Positions 1-8,648 of a stretch of 64,000 nucleotides of DNA are shown one piece after another. Source of the stretch: Ruegeria arenilitoris (lineage in GTDB: Bacteria > Pseudomonadota > Alphaproteobacteria > Rhodobacterales > Rhodobacteraceae). The notes under the pieces were generated by a model. It was not told where the DNA came from. It did no database searches and was given only the letters and a program-made list of their open reading frames with translations. The DNA lies in NCBI RefSeq assembly GCF_013032445.1, contig NZ_WQCA01000010.1, positions 1 to 64,000 of the forward strand, written 5' to 3'. How positions within the stretch are numbered: position 1 is the stretch's first letter; each line of letters begins with the position of its first letter. The position numbers were made by a program, and so were the translations under genes.

Positions 1-55
1 CAATCGTGCCGATGTTGACGTGCGGTTTTGTACGCTCAAACTTTTCCTTTGCCAT
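1..55 (-). CDS. tuf: Elongation factor Tu, N-terminal 18 codons (partial)
   Basis: The reverse strand from position 55 reads MAKEKFERTKPHVNIGTI, which is the canonical start of bacterial EF-Tu, the GTPase that brings aminoacyl-tRNA to the ribosome. The gene runs off the left edge, so only the beginning of the G domain, ahead of the P-loop, is visible. A GAGGA Shine-Dalgarno stretch lies almost directly before the ATG. A promoter-like pair lies upstream at 117-145, after the end of the neighbouring lipoprotein gene, so tuf probably has its own transcription start. Many relatives carry two tuf copies; which one this is cannot be told from the fragment. Confidence 0.95.
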   Translation of the reverse strand, partial: MAKEKFERTKPHVNIGTI

Positions 56-116
56 TCCTCAGGCGCCCTTTTGCGATTTGGGGGACCCTTGGTCCCGTGG
101 TTACATCTGCGCGCGC

Positions 117-145
117 GAGATATTTGGTTCAAAGGGGAAAATCAA
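117..145 (-). promoter_or_regulatory. Probable sigma-70 promoter of tuf
   Basis: Reading leftwards on the minus strand, a TTGATT -35 element (140-145) and a TATCTC -10 element (117-122) are separated by exactly 17 bp. The predicted start near 110 leaves a leader of about 55 nt before the tuf ATG. That leader contains a small perfect hairpin, GGGACC-AAG-GGTCCC on the transcript, at 82-96. The element match and spacing are seen; promoter activity is inferred. Confidence 0.5.
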
Positions 146-168
146 GCACATCCTGCGTTAAAACCCGT

Positions 169-762
169 TTAGGATGCCGGATTTTGCGCGACCACGTCGG
201 ATTCCAGCGGCTGGATCAGGTCGGGGCGCCTGTCGAACCATCCGTTGTCCTTGTGTTCCTCGGCTAGCCACTCTTCGACCCGGTCAGCAACTTTGAGGGC
301 GAGGCCGCTCATTTGTTCCTCTTTAGTACGCTCGTGACCCGACCCTTTCAGGGCGCTACCACCGGTCGTATCCTCAAGCACCTGGAATTGTTTGCCCTTG
401 GCTAGGAATTCTTTTTCCTTCACGTCGTAGACATTGACCAGAACGATGGCCGTGCTTTTGGGATTGTAGATCACCGGGATGCCCGGAGGGGCCAGCATAT
501 AGCCTTCGAGGCTAATGCCGATGTCGTATTCCTGCGCGCCTTCATAGCGACCCAACCGGATATCGACCGCATTCTGGATAGCGGACGTCCATTCGTCTGG
601 AGTGGCGTCCCGCGACACCGGCCCCTGAACCGCCTTGTCGGCAAAGGCATAGTTGACGCGCATTTTAAACTCACCGAGCGACTCAGGTTCTTCGTAAACC
701 TGCGTCTGGGTGCAAGCGCCCATTAGGGCTAGTCCGGTGATCAAGGTCAAAATGCGCAACAT
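169..762 (-). CDS. Conserved lipoprotein of unknown function
   Basis: This 197-residue protein begins with a short charged region, a hydrophobic stretch and the lipobox LMGAC, so it should be lipidated at Cys17 and sit in the cell envelope. The mature part is mixed alpha/beta with no motif I recognise; a segment near residues 95-120 (ending in VLVNVYDVKEKEFLAKG) looks like a beta-rich core of the kind found in small outer-membrane-associated lipoproteins. It lies between tuf and parC on the same strand with its own space on both sides. Function unknown; lipoprotein status is the only firm statement. Confidence 0.75.
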   Translation of the reverse strand: MLRILTLITGLALMGACTQTQVYEEPESLGEFKMRVNYAFADKAVQGPVSRDATPDEWTSAIQNAVDIRLGRYEGAQEYDIGISLEGYMLAPPGIPVIYNPKSTAIVLVNVYDVKEKEFLAKGKQFQVLEDTTGGSALKGSGHERTKEEQMSGLALKVADRVEEWLAEEHKDNGWFDRRPDLIQPLESDVVAQNPAS

Positions 763-802
763 GGTCTCTTCTCGATAGGCCTGTTTTTCTTTGATCTAGC
801 GC

Positions 803-833
803 ACCGATGCCACTTGTGCCAAGCCGCATCGGC
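803..833. terminator. Nested hairpin between parC and the lipoprotein gene
   Basis: Arms ACCGATGC (803-810) and GCATCGGC (826-833) pair with one G-U, and inside them CTTG and CAAG pair again around a TGC loop, giving a long stem-loop. It lies just past the parC stop codon. There is no U-run on either side, so it may be a Rho-dependent 3' end or an mRNA-stabilising stem rather than a classical intrinsic terminator. Confidence 0.4.
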
Positions 834-859
834 AGAATTCCACTCTTGAGGGCACGCGA

Positions 860-3208
860 TCACGAAAATTTATAGTCGCGCGGGAAGCCGTAGGGCGGTT
901 TTTTCCCAACGCTGGCGCGTTTGGCCAGCCACTGGGACATATCAGCCTCGTGCCGCGTTTTGTCGCCACCCATGGACCATTTCAGGCCCTCTTCCCAGTT
1001 GAACGTTGTGATGTCGGACAGGCCGCCGTCCAGTTCCAGTGTCCCCTGGCGCCCGCGCGCCATGTTGTACTTTTGCAAACGCACGCCCTTTCCGCGTGTC
1101 ATCTCAGGCAAGTCTTCCGTCGGGAAGACAAGGAACTTGCCGTTTTGTGACACCACGGCCACGTGGTCACCCGAAACCGGCTTACAGATCATCGCCGTCT
1201 CGTCGCCCTTGACGTTCAGCACCTGTTTGCCATTGCGAGTCTGTGCCAGCACCTCATCCTCGGGCACCATGAAGCCGTTGCCCGCATCCGAGGCTACTAG
1301 CAGCTTGCGCCCCGGTTTGTGGATCAGGATGTCGATGATCTGCGCCTCATTCGGCAAGTCGACCATCAGACGCAGCGGTTCGCCCATGCCCCGCCCGCCG
1401 GGCAGGTTGGCGGCGCTGACGGTATAGAAACGCCCGTTCGAGGCAAACACCAACAGTCGATCCGTGGTTTCTGCGTGGAAAATGAAACGCGGGCCGTCAC
1501 CGTCCTTGAACTTGAGCTCACGCTTCAGGTCGATATGACCAGTCATAGCGCGTATCCAGCCCATCTGAGAGCAAACAACCGTGATCGGTTCCTTGTCGAT
1601 CATCGCTTCAAGCGGAACTTCTTCGACCTGACCTGCCTCGGCAAACTGGGTCCGGCGTGCGCCGCCTTCGTAGTCTTTGCCGAAGGTCTTCTTGGTCTCT
1701 TTCAACTGCTCGGCGATCTTGGCCCATTGCAGAGCGGGATCGGCCAGCAGGTCTTCGAGGTTGGCACGTTCTTCCATCAACGCATCGCGTTCACGGACCA
1801 GTTCCATCTCTTCGAGACGACGCAAGCTGCGCAAACGCATGTTGAGGATGGCGTCGACCTGCACCTCAGACAGCTCACCCTCACCCGGCTTGGGCGAGAC
1901 ATAGTCGGATTCGTCCGTGGCGCGAACGTGGTCGATGCCCCAATCCTCACGCATCAGCGCGGCTTTGGGATCGTCGTCATAGCGGATGATGTCGATCACG
2001 CGGTCGAGGTTCAGGAAGGCAACGATAAAGCCCTCCAAGACCTCCAACCGGTGGTCGATCTTCGCCATGCGGTGGCGCGAGCGGCGCAGCAGCACCTCTT
2101 GCCGGTGATCGAGGAAGGCGCGCAGCACCTCCTTCATCGAGCAGACCTTGGGCGTCACACCGTCGATCAGTACGTTCATGTTCAGACTGAACCGTATCTC
2201 GAGATCCGAGTTACGGTAGAGCATCCCCATCAGCACCTCGGGATCCACGTTCTTGGAGCGCGGCTCAAGGATCAGGCGGATGTCATCAGCGGATTCGTCG
2301 CGCACATCCGCGAGGATCGGGATTTTCTTGGTCTGGATCAGTTCCGCGATCTTTTCGATCAGCTTGGATTTCTGAACCTGATAGGGGATCTCGGTGACCA
2401 CGATCTGCCACTGGCCGCGGCCCAGATCCTCGACCTCAAACTTACAACGCAAGCGGAACGAGCCGCGCCCGGTGCGATAGGCCTGAGCGATATTCTCGGG
2501 CGGTTCAACGATCACGCCACCGGTCGGGAAATCCGGACCGGGGACATAATTCAAAAGCGTGTCGTCGCGCGCATCCGGTGTCTTGATCAGATGCAAACAG
2601 GCGTCGCAGAGTTCCGAGATGTTATGCGGCGGGATGTTTGTCGCCATGCCCACCGCAATACCACTGGCGCCGTTGGCCAGCAGGTTCGGGAACTGCGCGG
2701 GCAGCACCACAGGCTCGGTCAGCGTGCCGTCGTAGTTATCCCGGAAATCTACGGCGTCTTCGTTCAGCCCCTCAAGCAGCGCCTCGGCCACGATGGTCAT
2801 CCGCGCCTCGGTGTATCGCGAGGCCGCCGGGTTATCGCCGTCGATATTGCCGAAGTTCCCTTGCCCGTCGACCAGCGGATAGCGGACGTTGAAGTCCTGC
2901 GCCAGACGCGCCATCGCGTCGTAAATCGCTGCGTCACCATGCGGGTGATAGTTACCCATCACGTCGCCAGAGATCTTCGCAGATTTCCTGAAACCTCCGG
3001 TTGCACTGAGTCGCAGCTCTCTCATCGCATAGAGGATTCGCCGGTGAACCGGTTTCAGACCATCCCTCGCATCCGGCAAAGCCCGGTGCATGATGGTCGA
3101 CAGCGCATAGGTCAGATAGCGCTCACCAATCGCTCGGCGCAGCGGTTCGGCTACCTCGCCCCCATTTTCGGAGGCCTCCATATTGGGGTCGTCGATCGTA
3201 TCGTTCAT
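860..3208 (-). CDS. parC: DNA topoisomerase IV subunit A
   Basis: The 782-residue protein is the A subunit of topoisomerase IV, which with ParE decatenates daughter chromosomes. The breakage-reunion domain starts near residue 25; the catalytic tyrosine is Tyr132 in [10 protein letters not shown], and the quinolone-resistance region is at about 85-98 ([14 protein letters not shown]). The C-terminal part is a beta-pinwheel without the GyrA-box of gyrase, which with the length argues for ParC over GyrA. I start at the ATG giving MNDTID; the reading frame is open another 27 codons upstream, but that extension does not resemble the family. The residue equivalent to E. coli ParC Ser80 is alanine. 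No parE is adjacent. Confidence 0.93.
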   Translation of the reverse strand: MNDTIDDPNMEASENGGEVAEPLRRAIGERYLTYALSTIMHRALPDARDGLKPVHRRILYAMRELRLSATGGFRKSAKISGDVMGNYHPHGDAAIYDAMARLAQDFNVRYPLVDGQGNFGNIDGDNPAASRYTEARMTIVAEALLEGLNEDAVDFRDNYDGTLTEPVVLPAQFPNLLANGASGIAVGMATNIPPHNISELCDACLHLIKTPDARDDTLLNYVPGPDFPTGGVIVEPPENIAQAYRTGRGSFRLRCKFEVEDLGRGQWQIVVTEIPYQVQKSKLIEKIAELIQTKKIPILADVRDESADDIRLILEPRSKNVDPEVLMGMLYRNSDLEIRFSLNMNVLIDGVTPKVCSMKEVLRAFLDHRQEVLLRRSRHRMAKIDHRLEVLEGFIVAFLNLDRVIDIIRYDDDPKAALMREDWGIDHVRATDESDYVSPKPGEGELSEVQVDAILNMRLRSLRRLEEMELVRERDALMEERANLEDLLADPALQWAKIAEQLKETKKTFGKDYEGGARRTQFAEAGQVEEVPLEAMIDKEPITVVCSQMGWIRAMTGHIDLKRELKFKDGDGPRFIFHAETTDRLLVFASNGRFYTVSAANLPGGRGMGEPLRLMVDLPNEAQIIDILIHKPGRKLLVASDAGNGFMVPEDEVLAQTRNGKQVLNVKGDETAMICKPVSGDHVAVVSQNGKFLVFPTEDLPEMTRGKGVRLQKYNMARGRQGTLELDGGLSDITTFNWEEGLKWSMGGDKTRHEADMSQWLAKRASVGKKPPYGFPRDYKFS

Positions 3209-3328
3209 ATATGATGTGATACGCCGCAAGAGCGCCTTGGTAAAGCAAGCAGCGCATATTTTGCTGGGGACAAGTGGCGCTTTTTGCAACAGGGGGAGGC
3301 AACCTCCCGATTTCCCCCATTTTTCGAC

Positions 3329-3354
3329 TCAGGGTAGAAAGTATGTTACCCTGA
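3329..3354. promoter_or_regulatory. 26-bp palindrome in the parC/SH3-protein intergenic region
   Basis: Perfect 8-bp inverted arms TCAGGGTA and TACCCTGA are separated by 10 bp, the geometry of a dimeric regulator operator. It lies 55-80 bp ahead of the SH3-domain gene and about 120 bp ahead of parC. A second small stem, GGGAGG-CAA-CCTCCC, is at 3294-3308. The intergenic stretch 3209-3408 has no open frame that looks like a gene. The binding protein is unknown. Confidence 0.4.
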
Positions 3355-3408
3355 ACGAATTAGACTGCTGACTATTTGTTGTTTCTTACGATTACCGGGG
3401 GATGCGCC

Positions 3409-4017
3409 ATGACGCGCCTAATTGTTATGACTTTCGCTGCACTTGGTTGGTGCTTTTATGTAATCAGCGGCGGGCCGGATTTCGAACCGCGCGGCCTGCG
3501 TGCCGAGCAGCCTGTTCGCATTGCTTCTTTACCAACTCCATCTGTCGCCCCTGCCCGAGCCGAAGAGCTTGTGACCAATGTCGCAGCCCGCATTCCGACC
3601 GTGCGCATTCAGCCGGAATCAGCAGTGGAAGAGGTGGTCGAGTTTGTAGCGGATGACGCCACCCTCGAATCTTTCTCGACTCTGTCAGTGTTCGAGGATC
3701 AAAGCGCCAACATCACGTTGGCCTCGCTTGAGGACGGCGTAGTCGGTCTGACCCAGATCACCGAAGACGTGCAAGACGATGCATCAGAAACTTCCGTCCT
3801 GCCCGAGCCCGAAAAGGACATTCGCGAAATCTCGGGCACTCGCGTGAACATGCGCGATGGGCCAGGTACGATCTACCCGATCATCGGTAAGGCCACCATT
3901 GGCCAGAAGGTCGAGGTACTGAGCGAGTCCGGTACGGGTTGGCTGCGTCTGCGCGTGTTGCCACAGCAACAGGTTGGATGGATTTCTGCCTCGCTGGTAC
4001 GAAAAACCCAGAACTGA
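3409..4017 (+). CDS. Membrane-anchored or exported SH3-domain protein
   Basis: The 202-residue protein has an N-terminal hydrophobic segment (about residues 3-19) that is either a signal peptide or an anchor, a long low-complexity acidic linker, and a C-terminal bacterial SH3 (SH3b) domain from about residue 135. The signature VNMRDGPGTIYPIIGKA is followed by GWLRLRV and VGWISASLV. Such domains usually bind peptidoglycan or protein ligands in the periplasm. I start at the ATG of MTRLIV, preceded by a GGGGGA stretch; an upstream in-frame start would add 11 residues that weaken the signal sequence. No partner gene is evident. Confidence 0.75.
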   Translation: MTRLIVMTFAALGWCFYVISGGPDFEPRGLRAEQPVRIASLPTPSVAPARAEELVTNVAARIPTVRIQPESAVEEVVEFVADDATLESFSTLSVFEDQSANITLASLEDGVVGLTQITEDVQDDASETSVLPEPEKDIREISGTRVNMRDGPGTIYPIIGKATIGQKVEVLSESGTGWLRLRVLPQQQVGWISASLVRKTQN

Positions 4018-4086
4018 CGCCCTCTCGTCATTGTCCTGCCCCGAACCTCGCAATAGCTATTGTTCAGGTTCTGTGTCAGGAAAATC

Positions 4087-4914
4087 ATGAAAAAGACCAT
4101 TCTCATCACCGGCTGCTCCTCGGGCATTGGTTTGGATGCGGCCCATGGGATGCGCGCGCGCGGGTGGCGGGTGTTTGCCTCGTGTCGCCAACAGCGGGAT
4201 TGCGACCGGCTGCGGGCGCAGGGGTTCGAAAGCCCGCGCATCGATTACACTGATGCAGATAGCATTGCATCGGGTCTGTCCGAGGTGCTTGAGGCCACGG
4301 GCGGAACGCTGGACGCACTGTTCAACAACGGCGCGCATGGCCTGCCCGGCTTGGTCGAGGATCTGCCAACAGACGGTCTGCGCGCGATTTTCGAGGCCAA
4401 CTTCTTTGGCTGGCACGAACTGACCCGGCAGGTGATTCCAGTCATGCGAGCGCAGGGGCATGGACGAATCGTTCAGAACTCCTCGGTTTTGGGTTTGGTT
4501 GCCATTCCGTGGCGCGGCGCGTACGTGGCGACAAAATACGCTATCGAAGGGTTAACAGACACACTGCGCTTGGAACTGGCCGACACCGACATCAAGGTCA
4601 TCCTTATCGAACCCGGCCCGATCACCTCGAAAATCCGGGAAAACTCGATCCCGTTTTTCGAGCGCTTCATCAACTGGGAAAACTCGGCCCTCCGGGAACG
4701 GTACGAGGCATCCCTGTTGAAAAGACTGTACGAATCGTCGGGGCCCGACCGATTCGAGTTGCCCGCCTCGGCGGTGACCGACAAGCTTGCCCATGCGGTC
4801 GGATCGAAACGCCCCCGGGCGCGGTACTATGTGACAACGCCCACCTATATCGCCGGATACCTGCGGCGTCTCCTACCAACCCGCACCATCGACCGCATCC
4901 TCTCGGACGTCTGA
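4087..4914 (+). CDS. Short-chain dehydrogenase/reductase (SDR family)
   Basis: The 275-residue protein has the classical SDR Rossmann fold. The cofactor motif GCSSGIG is at residues 9-15, FNNGAHG stands for the NNAG motif, the catalytic serine is in QNSSVLG, and YVATK is the Tyr-x3-Lys pair. The motif pattern points to NAD(P)H-dependent oxidoreduction of a carbonyl or hydroxyl, but the substrate cannot be read. The C-terminal 70 residues are longer and more basic than in small classical SDRs, as in retinol- or steroid-dehydrogenase-like members. The start is supported by AGGA just before the ATG. A nested stem (GAACCT with AGGTTC enclosing CAATAG and CTATTG, 4043-4071) lies in the leader. Confidence 0.85.
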   Translation: MKKTILITGCSSGIGLDAAHGMRARGWRVFASCRQQRDCDRLRAQGFESPRIDYTDADSIASGLSEVLEATGGTLDALFNNGAHGLPGLVEDLPTDGLRAIFEANFFGWHELTRQVIPVMRAQGHGRIVQNSSVLGLVAIPWRGAYVATKYAIEGLTDTLRLELADTDIKVILIEPGPITSKIRENSIPFFERFINWENSALRERYEASLLKRLYESSGPDRFELPASAVTDKLAHAVGSKRPRARYYVTTPTYIAGYLRRLLPTRTIDRILSDV

Positions 4915-4994
4915 GGCGAAATTAACCGTTCGCTTTTCGGCCTTGTGGGTCTAGATGATAGACCAATGAAACAAGAAACGCGGACGGTGCACCC

Positions 4995-5198
4995 ATGGAC
5001 CTTTTGATGGTCATTTTGCTGTTGGCAATGGCGGCGGTGGTCGTTGTGCTGGCGATTGGCATCTCGAACTTCGGCAAAAGCGGCAAAAGTGCCGCAATGA
5101 AAAGCAACAGAATGATGCAGTTGCGCATCCTGTTTCAGTTCATTGCCGTGGTGCTGATCGTGCTCTACGTCTGGCTGCGTGGACAAGGAGCACAGTAA
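4995..5198 (+). CDS. HIG1-like twin-transmembrane protein
   Basis: This 67-residue protein has two hydrophobic helices (about residues 3-23 and 45-62) joined by a short basic loop, with RILFQ at the start of the second helix. That pattern fits the HIG1/Rcf1-type hypoxia-induced domain family, whose mitochondrial members bind cytochrome c oxidase. The family motif is only partly kept: the Arg-x3-Gln is present but the earlier conserved positions are not. It is placed directly against the cobalamin adenosyltransferase gene with no spacer, so the two are surely co-transcribed. A role in respiratory complexes is inference from the family. Confidence 0.65.
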   Translation: MDLLMVILLLAMAAVVVVLAIGISNFGKSGKSAAMKSNRMMQLRILFQFIAVVLIVLYVWLRGQGAQ

Positions 5199-5771
5199 AT
5201 GGTCGTTCTGAACAAGATTTACACCCGCACAGGCGATGACGGGAAGACAGCGCTTGGCAATGGTGAACGGGTTGCCAAATACTCGGGCCGCGTGGCCGCC
5301 TATGGCACAGTGGACGAGCTGAACGCCTTTGTCGGCGTGGCCCGCACCGAGGCCGAGGGCGAAGTTGACGCCGCCCTGTCGCGCATTCAGAACGACCTGT
5401 TCGATCTGGGTGCCGACTTCTGCCGCCCCGAGATGGAAAAGGACGCCGAGGCAGACTATCCGCCTCTGCGCGTAGTTGCCTCTCAGATCGACCGGCTTGA
5501 GGCTGAAATCGACGCCATGAACGAATCACTGGAACCGCTGCGCAGCTTCATCCTGCCCGGTGGGTCGAAGCTGGCAGCGCAACTGCACGTGTGCCGGACT
5601 GTCTCGCGTCGGGCTGAGCGGCTGGCGGTGGAACTGACCAACATGGAACCGGTAAACGAAGCTGCGGTGAAATACCTCAACCGCCTTAGCGACTGGTTCT
5701 TTGTGGCCGCGCGCTGCGCCAACGAAAACGGCACGCAGGACGTGCTCTGGATCCCCGGCGCGAACCGTTAA
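5199..5771 (+). CDS. Cob(I)alamin adenosyltransferase, PduO type
   Basis: The 190-residue enzyme transfers the adenosyl group of ATP to cob(I)alamin, making adenosylcobalamin. Family hallmarks are the N-terminal ATP-binding TRTGDDGKT (residues 9-17), the VDELNAF helix, VSRRAERLAV and YLNRLSDWFFVAAR near the C-terminus. Length matches the PduO/MMAB class rather than the CobA class. The ATG follows immediately on the stop of the HIG1-like gene. The product is the coenzyme of methylmalonyl- and ethylmalonyl-CoA mutases, which fits the acyl-CoA genes in this window; the cobC-cbiB pair at 46-48 kb belongs to the same cofactor route. Confidence 0.9.
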   Translation: MVVLNKIYTRTGDDGKTALGNGERVAKYSGRVAAYGTVDELNAFVGVARTEAEGEVDAALSRIQNDLFDLGADFCRPEMEKDAEADYPPLRVVASQIDRLEAEIDAMNESLEPLRSFILPGGSKLAAQLHVCRTVSRRAERLAVELTNMEPVNEAAVKYLNRLSDWFFVAARCANENGTQDVLWIPGANR

Positions 5772-5857
5772 GTTTCGGGCCGCAACGTCAAAAAACACGA
5801 AACGCGACGTCCCAAGCCCATGACGTGACGATTTTGCTCTGTTGCGCGGCGAATTCA

Positions 5858-5874
5858 GACGTTATTCAAACGTC
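5858..5874. promoter_or_regulatory. Short palindrome upstream of etfB
   Basis: Perfect arms GACGT and ACGTC flank a 7-bp spacer, 60-76 bp ahead of the etfB ATG. It could be an operator for the etf operon, but five-base arms arise easily in GC-rich DNA, so support is weak. Confidence 0.2.
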
Positions 5875-5933
5875 CGAGAGCATTGGTGGAGTCGCAACGC
5901 GGCTTACCGTTTTTTGTGAGGAGCAAGCGCAAA

Positions 5934-6692
5934 ATGAAGGTACTCGTGCCTGTCAAACGCGTGATTGACTATAACGTTAAAGTTCGCGTGAAAGCGGACG
6001 GTAGCGGTGTTGATCTCGCCAATGTCAAAATGTCGATGAACCCGTTCGACGAGATTGCGGTGGAAGAAGCGATCCGCCTGAAAGAAGCAGGCAAGGCTGA
6101 CGAAGTTGTTGCCGTTTCGATCGGCGTCAAGCAGGCGCAGGAAACGCTGCGGACTGCGCTGGCCATGGGCGCCGACCGCGCAATTCTGGTTGTTGCTGCG
6201 GATGACGTGCACACTGATATCGAACCTCTGGCCGTTGCCAAGATCCTGGCCAAAGTGGTCGAGGAAGAGCAGCCGGGCATCGTTCTGGCGGGCAAGCAGG
6301 CGATCGACAACGACATGAACGCCACCGGTCAGATGCTGTCGGCCCTGCTGGGCTGGAGCCAAGGCACCTTCGCGTCCGAGCTGGACATCGAAGGCGACAG
6401 TGCCAAGATCACCCGTGAGGTCGACGGCGGCCTGCAGACCATCAGCGTCAAGATGCCGACCATCGTGACCGTTGACCTGCGCCTGAACGAGCCGCGCTAT
6501 GCGTCGCTGCCGAACATTATGAAGGCGAAGAAAAAGCCGCTGGATGAGAAGACCGCCGCCGATTACGGCGTCGACGTCACTCCGCGTCTGGAGATTGTCA
6601 AAACCGAAGAGCCGCCGGCACGTGCCGCTGGTATCGTCGTGGGCTCGGTCGACGAGCTGGTCGAGAAACTCAAAGAAGCGGGGGCTGTGTAA
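5934..6692 (+). CDS. etfB: Electron transfer flavoprotein subunit beta
   Basis: The 252-residue protein opens with [19 protein letters not shown], the standard EtfB start, and keeps the AMP-binding signature ([15 protein letters not shown]) and [20 protein letters not shown] near the C-terminus. With EtfA it forms the soluble heterodimer that takes electrons from acyl-CoA and other dehydrogenases to ETF-quinone oxidoreductase. The start is fixed by GAGGA upstream; the frame is open further upstream but the added sequence is not family-like. Its stop overlaps the etfA start by one base, so translation is coupled. Confidence 0.96.
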   Translation: MKVLVPVKRVIDYNVKVRVKADGSGVDLANVKMSMNPFDEIAVEEAIRLKEAGKADEVVAVSIGVKQAQETLRTALAMGADRAILVVAADDVHTDIEPLAVAKILAKVVEEEQPGIVLAGKQAIDNDMNATGQMLSALLGWSQGTFASELDIEGDSAKITREVDGGLQTISVKMPTIVTVDLRLNEPRYASLPNIMKAKKKPLDEKTAADYGVDVTPRLEIVKTEEPPARAAGIVVGSVDELVEKLKEAGAV

Positions 6693-7621
6693 TGGCTGTT
6701 CTTCTTCTCGCTGAAGTCAACAATGGTGAGCTGTCGCTGGACGCCACCGCCAAGGCTGTCAACGCCGCAAAAGCTCTGGGTGATGTGACCGTTCTGGCCG
6801 CAGGTGGCTCCGCCGCTGCTGCCGGTGAGGCCGCTGCCAAGATCGACGGCGTATCCAAGGTTCTGGTTGCAGAAGACGCCTCGCTGGGTCACCGCCTAGC
6901 GGAATCGACCGCAGCCCTGATCGTGTCGCTGGCCGATGGCTTTGAGCATATCGTTGCCCCTGCGACCACCGACGCCAAGAACGTGATGCCGCGCGTTGCC
7001 GCGCTGCTGGACGTGATGGTGATCTCGGATGCGTCCGGCGTGGTTGACGGCTCGACCTTCGAGCGTCCGATCTATGCGGGCAACGCGATCCAGACCGTAA
7101 AGTCGAACGACGCCAAGAAGGTTGTCACCCTGCGGACCGCCAGCTTTGACGCGGCGGGCGAAGGCGGCTCGGCCCCGGTTGAAACCGTTTCGGTTCCGGG
7201 CTCCGAAGGTCTGTCGTCGTGGGTCGAGGACAAGGTTGCCGAAAGCGACCGTCCGGAACTGACCTCGGCTGGCGTTGTTGTCTCGGGCGGCCGTGGTGTC
7301 GGCTCGGAAGAGGACTTCAAACTGATCGAAACTCTGGCAGACAAGCTGGGCGCCGCTGTTGGCGCGTCGCGTGCTGCGGTTGACTCGGGCTATGCGCCGA
7401 ACGACTGGCAGGTGGGTCAGACCGGTAAGGTAGTTGCGCCTGACCTGTATGTCGCTGTCGGCATCTCGGGCGCGATTCAGCATCTGGCCGGCATGAAGGA
7501 CTCGAAGGTCATCGTCGCGATCAACAAAGACGAAGAAGCGCCGATCTTCCAGGTCGCCGACTTCGGTCTGGTTGCCGACCTGTTCCAGGCCGTGCCGGAA
7601 CTCACCGAGAAACTCGGCTGA
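6692..7621 (+). CDS. etfA: Electron transfer flavoprotein subunit alpha
   Basis: The 309-residue alpha subunit has the N-terminal domain I and the C-terminal FAD-binding domain, with [47 protein letters not shown] and the terminal [15 protein letters not shown] all in family order. FAD bound here receives electrons from dehydrogenases. The ATG shares its A with the etfB stop (TAATG). A strong intrinsic terminator follows within 35 bp, so etfB-etfA looks like a two-gene transcript. Acyl-CoA dehydrogenase (19.1 kb) and hydroxybutyryl-CoA dehydrogenase (8.6 kb) in this window are likely functional partners. Confidence 0.96.
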   Translation: MAVLLLAEVNNGELSLDATAKAVNAAKALGDVTVLAAGGSAAAAGEAAAKIDGVSKVLVAEDASLGHRLAESTAALIVSLADGFEHIVAPATTDAKNVMPRVAALLDVMVISDASGVVDGSTFERPIYAGNAIQTVKSNDAKKVVTLRTASFDAAGEGGSAPVETVSVPGSEGLSSWVEDKVAESDRPELTSAGVVVSGGRGVGSEEDFKLIETLADKLGAAVGASRAAVDSGYAPNDWQVGQTGKVVAPDLYVAVGISGAIQHLAGMKDSKVIVAINKDEEAPIFQVADFGLVADLFQAVPELTEKLG

Positions 7622-7649
7622 GCCTAGTCGCTTACTTGAAGAACCTTAT

Positions 7650-7676
7650 AAGGCCCGCCAACTGGTGGGCCTTTTT
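7650..7676 (+). terminator. Intrinsic terminator of etfBA
   Basis: The stem GGCCCGCC (7652-7659) pairs with GGTGGGCC (7664-7671) with one G-U pair around a 4-nt loop, flanked by AA and followed by five T. The T-run runs into the stop codon of the opposing DUF6473 gene. Confidence 0.8.
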
Positions 7677-8485
7677 CACTTCAGGTTCCGTATGGGACCA
7701 ACCAGCGCAGCGGCAATGGCCTTATGCGCAGCCGGACCGATAATATGCTCGGCCATCGGCTGTTGCAGGGTACCGAACAGCATATCCTCAAGCTCATCAG
7801 ATTGACCGGACACATTGGCCGCAACCTCGACAAAATCGGCGGTGTACGGCCGGACGGCCTCTATCATTTCGGCCGTAACTGTGACCGGCACCCTCTGACT
7901 GTCGTTGTCCTGCATGACGCAAAGGCCCAGAAGAACGACCGGTGTCTCAAGCCTGCCCAGCAGATCGCTGACTTTTCGAACCCAGTTACGGCGCAACTCT
8001 TCGGCCACAACCTCGAAACGCGCGTCCGGATAACCCTGCAGAAGGTGCATCAGGTGGCAAACGAAATGGACATCAGCAAAATCCACCTCGGGGTACAGAT
8101 CGATTAGATCCGGCGTTGGGGCCAGAACCCGGTCATTACGCCGGGGGTGGACGCGATAGAAGTGATTCGACTGGCTCAGGACACCCGGGGCCTGCAGAAT
8201 ACACAGCTCTGCCCCGTTCAGCAGTGAGAGCAGCCCCGCGTCGCCGCAGAGCGCGTCCAGCCCGCAGAACAGACTGCCCAGATTCAGACACCGCCGGTCC
8301 AGCCGGTCTTCGAGAATCGCCGCAAAGGGGCGTTCGACAAACCGGCCATAGGTTTCATCCCCGCCGGCGCAGACCATGTAAGCCGTGTCCAACGACCGTT
8401 CCGGCCCGCGAAACCAAAGACGCGATACTCCGTATTGGCATCCGTCATGCCCGGCCCCCGCCGAGCCTGTTTGATGATAGCTCAT
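7676..8485 (-). CDS. DUF6473 family protein
   Basis: The 269-residue protein resembles the DUF6473 family that I associate with Rhodobacteraceae: [19 protein letters not shown] near the N-terminus, [20 protein letters not shown], then an [19 protein letters not shown] segment with HPRRNDR after it. There is no signal peptide or membrane segment. The layout recalls SGNH-like or glycan-related enzymes, but no catalytic set can be named. I choose the ATG of MSYHQTG with GGTGAG close upstream; a GTG three codons earlier is possible. The gene converges on etfBA and its stop codon overlaps the terminator T-run. Confidence 0.7.
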   Translation of the reverse strand: MSYHQTGSAGAGHDGCQYGVSRLWFRGPERSLDTAYMVCAGGDETYGRFVERPFAAILEDRLDRRCLNLGSLFCGLDALCGDAGLLSLLNGAELCILQAPGVLSQSNHFYRVHPRRNDRVLAPTPDLIDLYPEVDFADVHFVCHLMHLLQGYPDARFEVVAEELRRNWVRKVSDLLGRLETPVVLLGLCVMQDNDSQRVPVTVTAEMIEAVRPYTADFVEVAANVSGQSDELEDMLFGTLQQPMAEHIIGPAAHKAIAAALVGPIRNLK

Positions 8486-8648
8486 AACACTCACCCATTT
8501 TTCACCCGATTGCCATCTTGCAGCCCCATGTCTTTAGAAAGTGCTAATGTGCGCATTTGAAGCAAATTGGATGGGTTCGATCCCCTTGCCGCCCCTACCA
8601 ATCTGCCGGTACTGTCCTCTCAATCCCGAGATACAGAGGCCTCAGAAC

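Noticed and set aside
1319..3214. Long plus-strand ORF (631 codons) opposite parC
   Set aside because: It is the antisense shadow of parC in GC-rich DNA; composition is unlike a real protein and the minus-strand frame has full family motifs.
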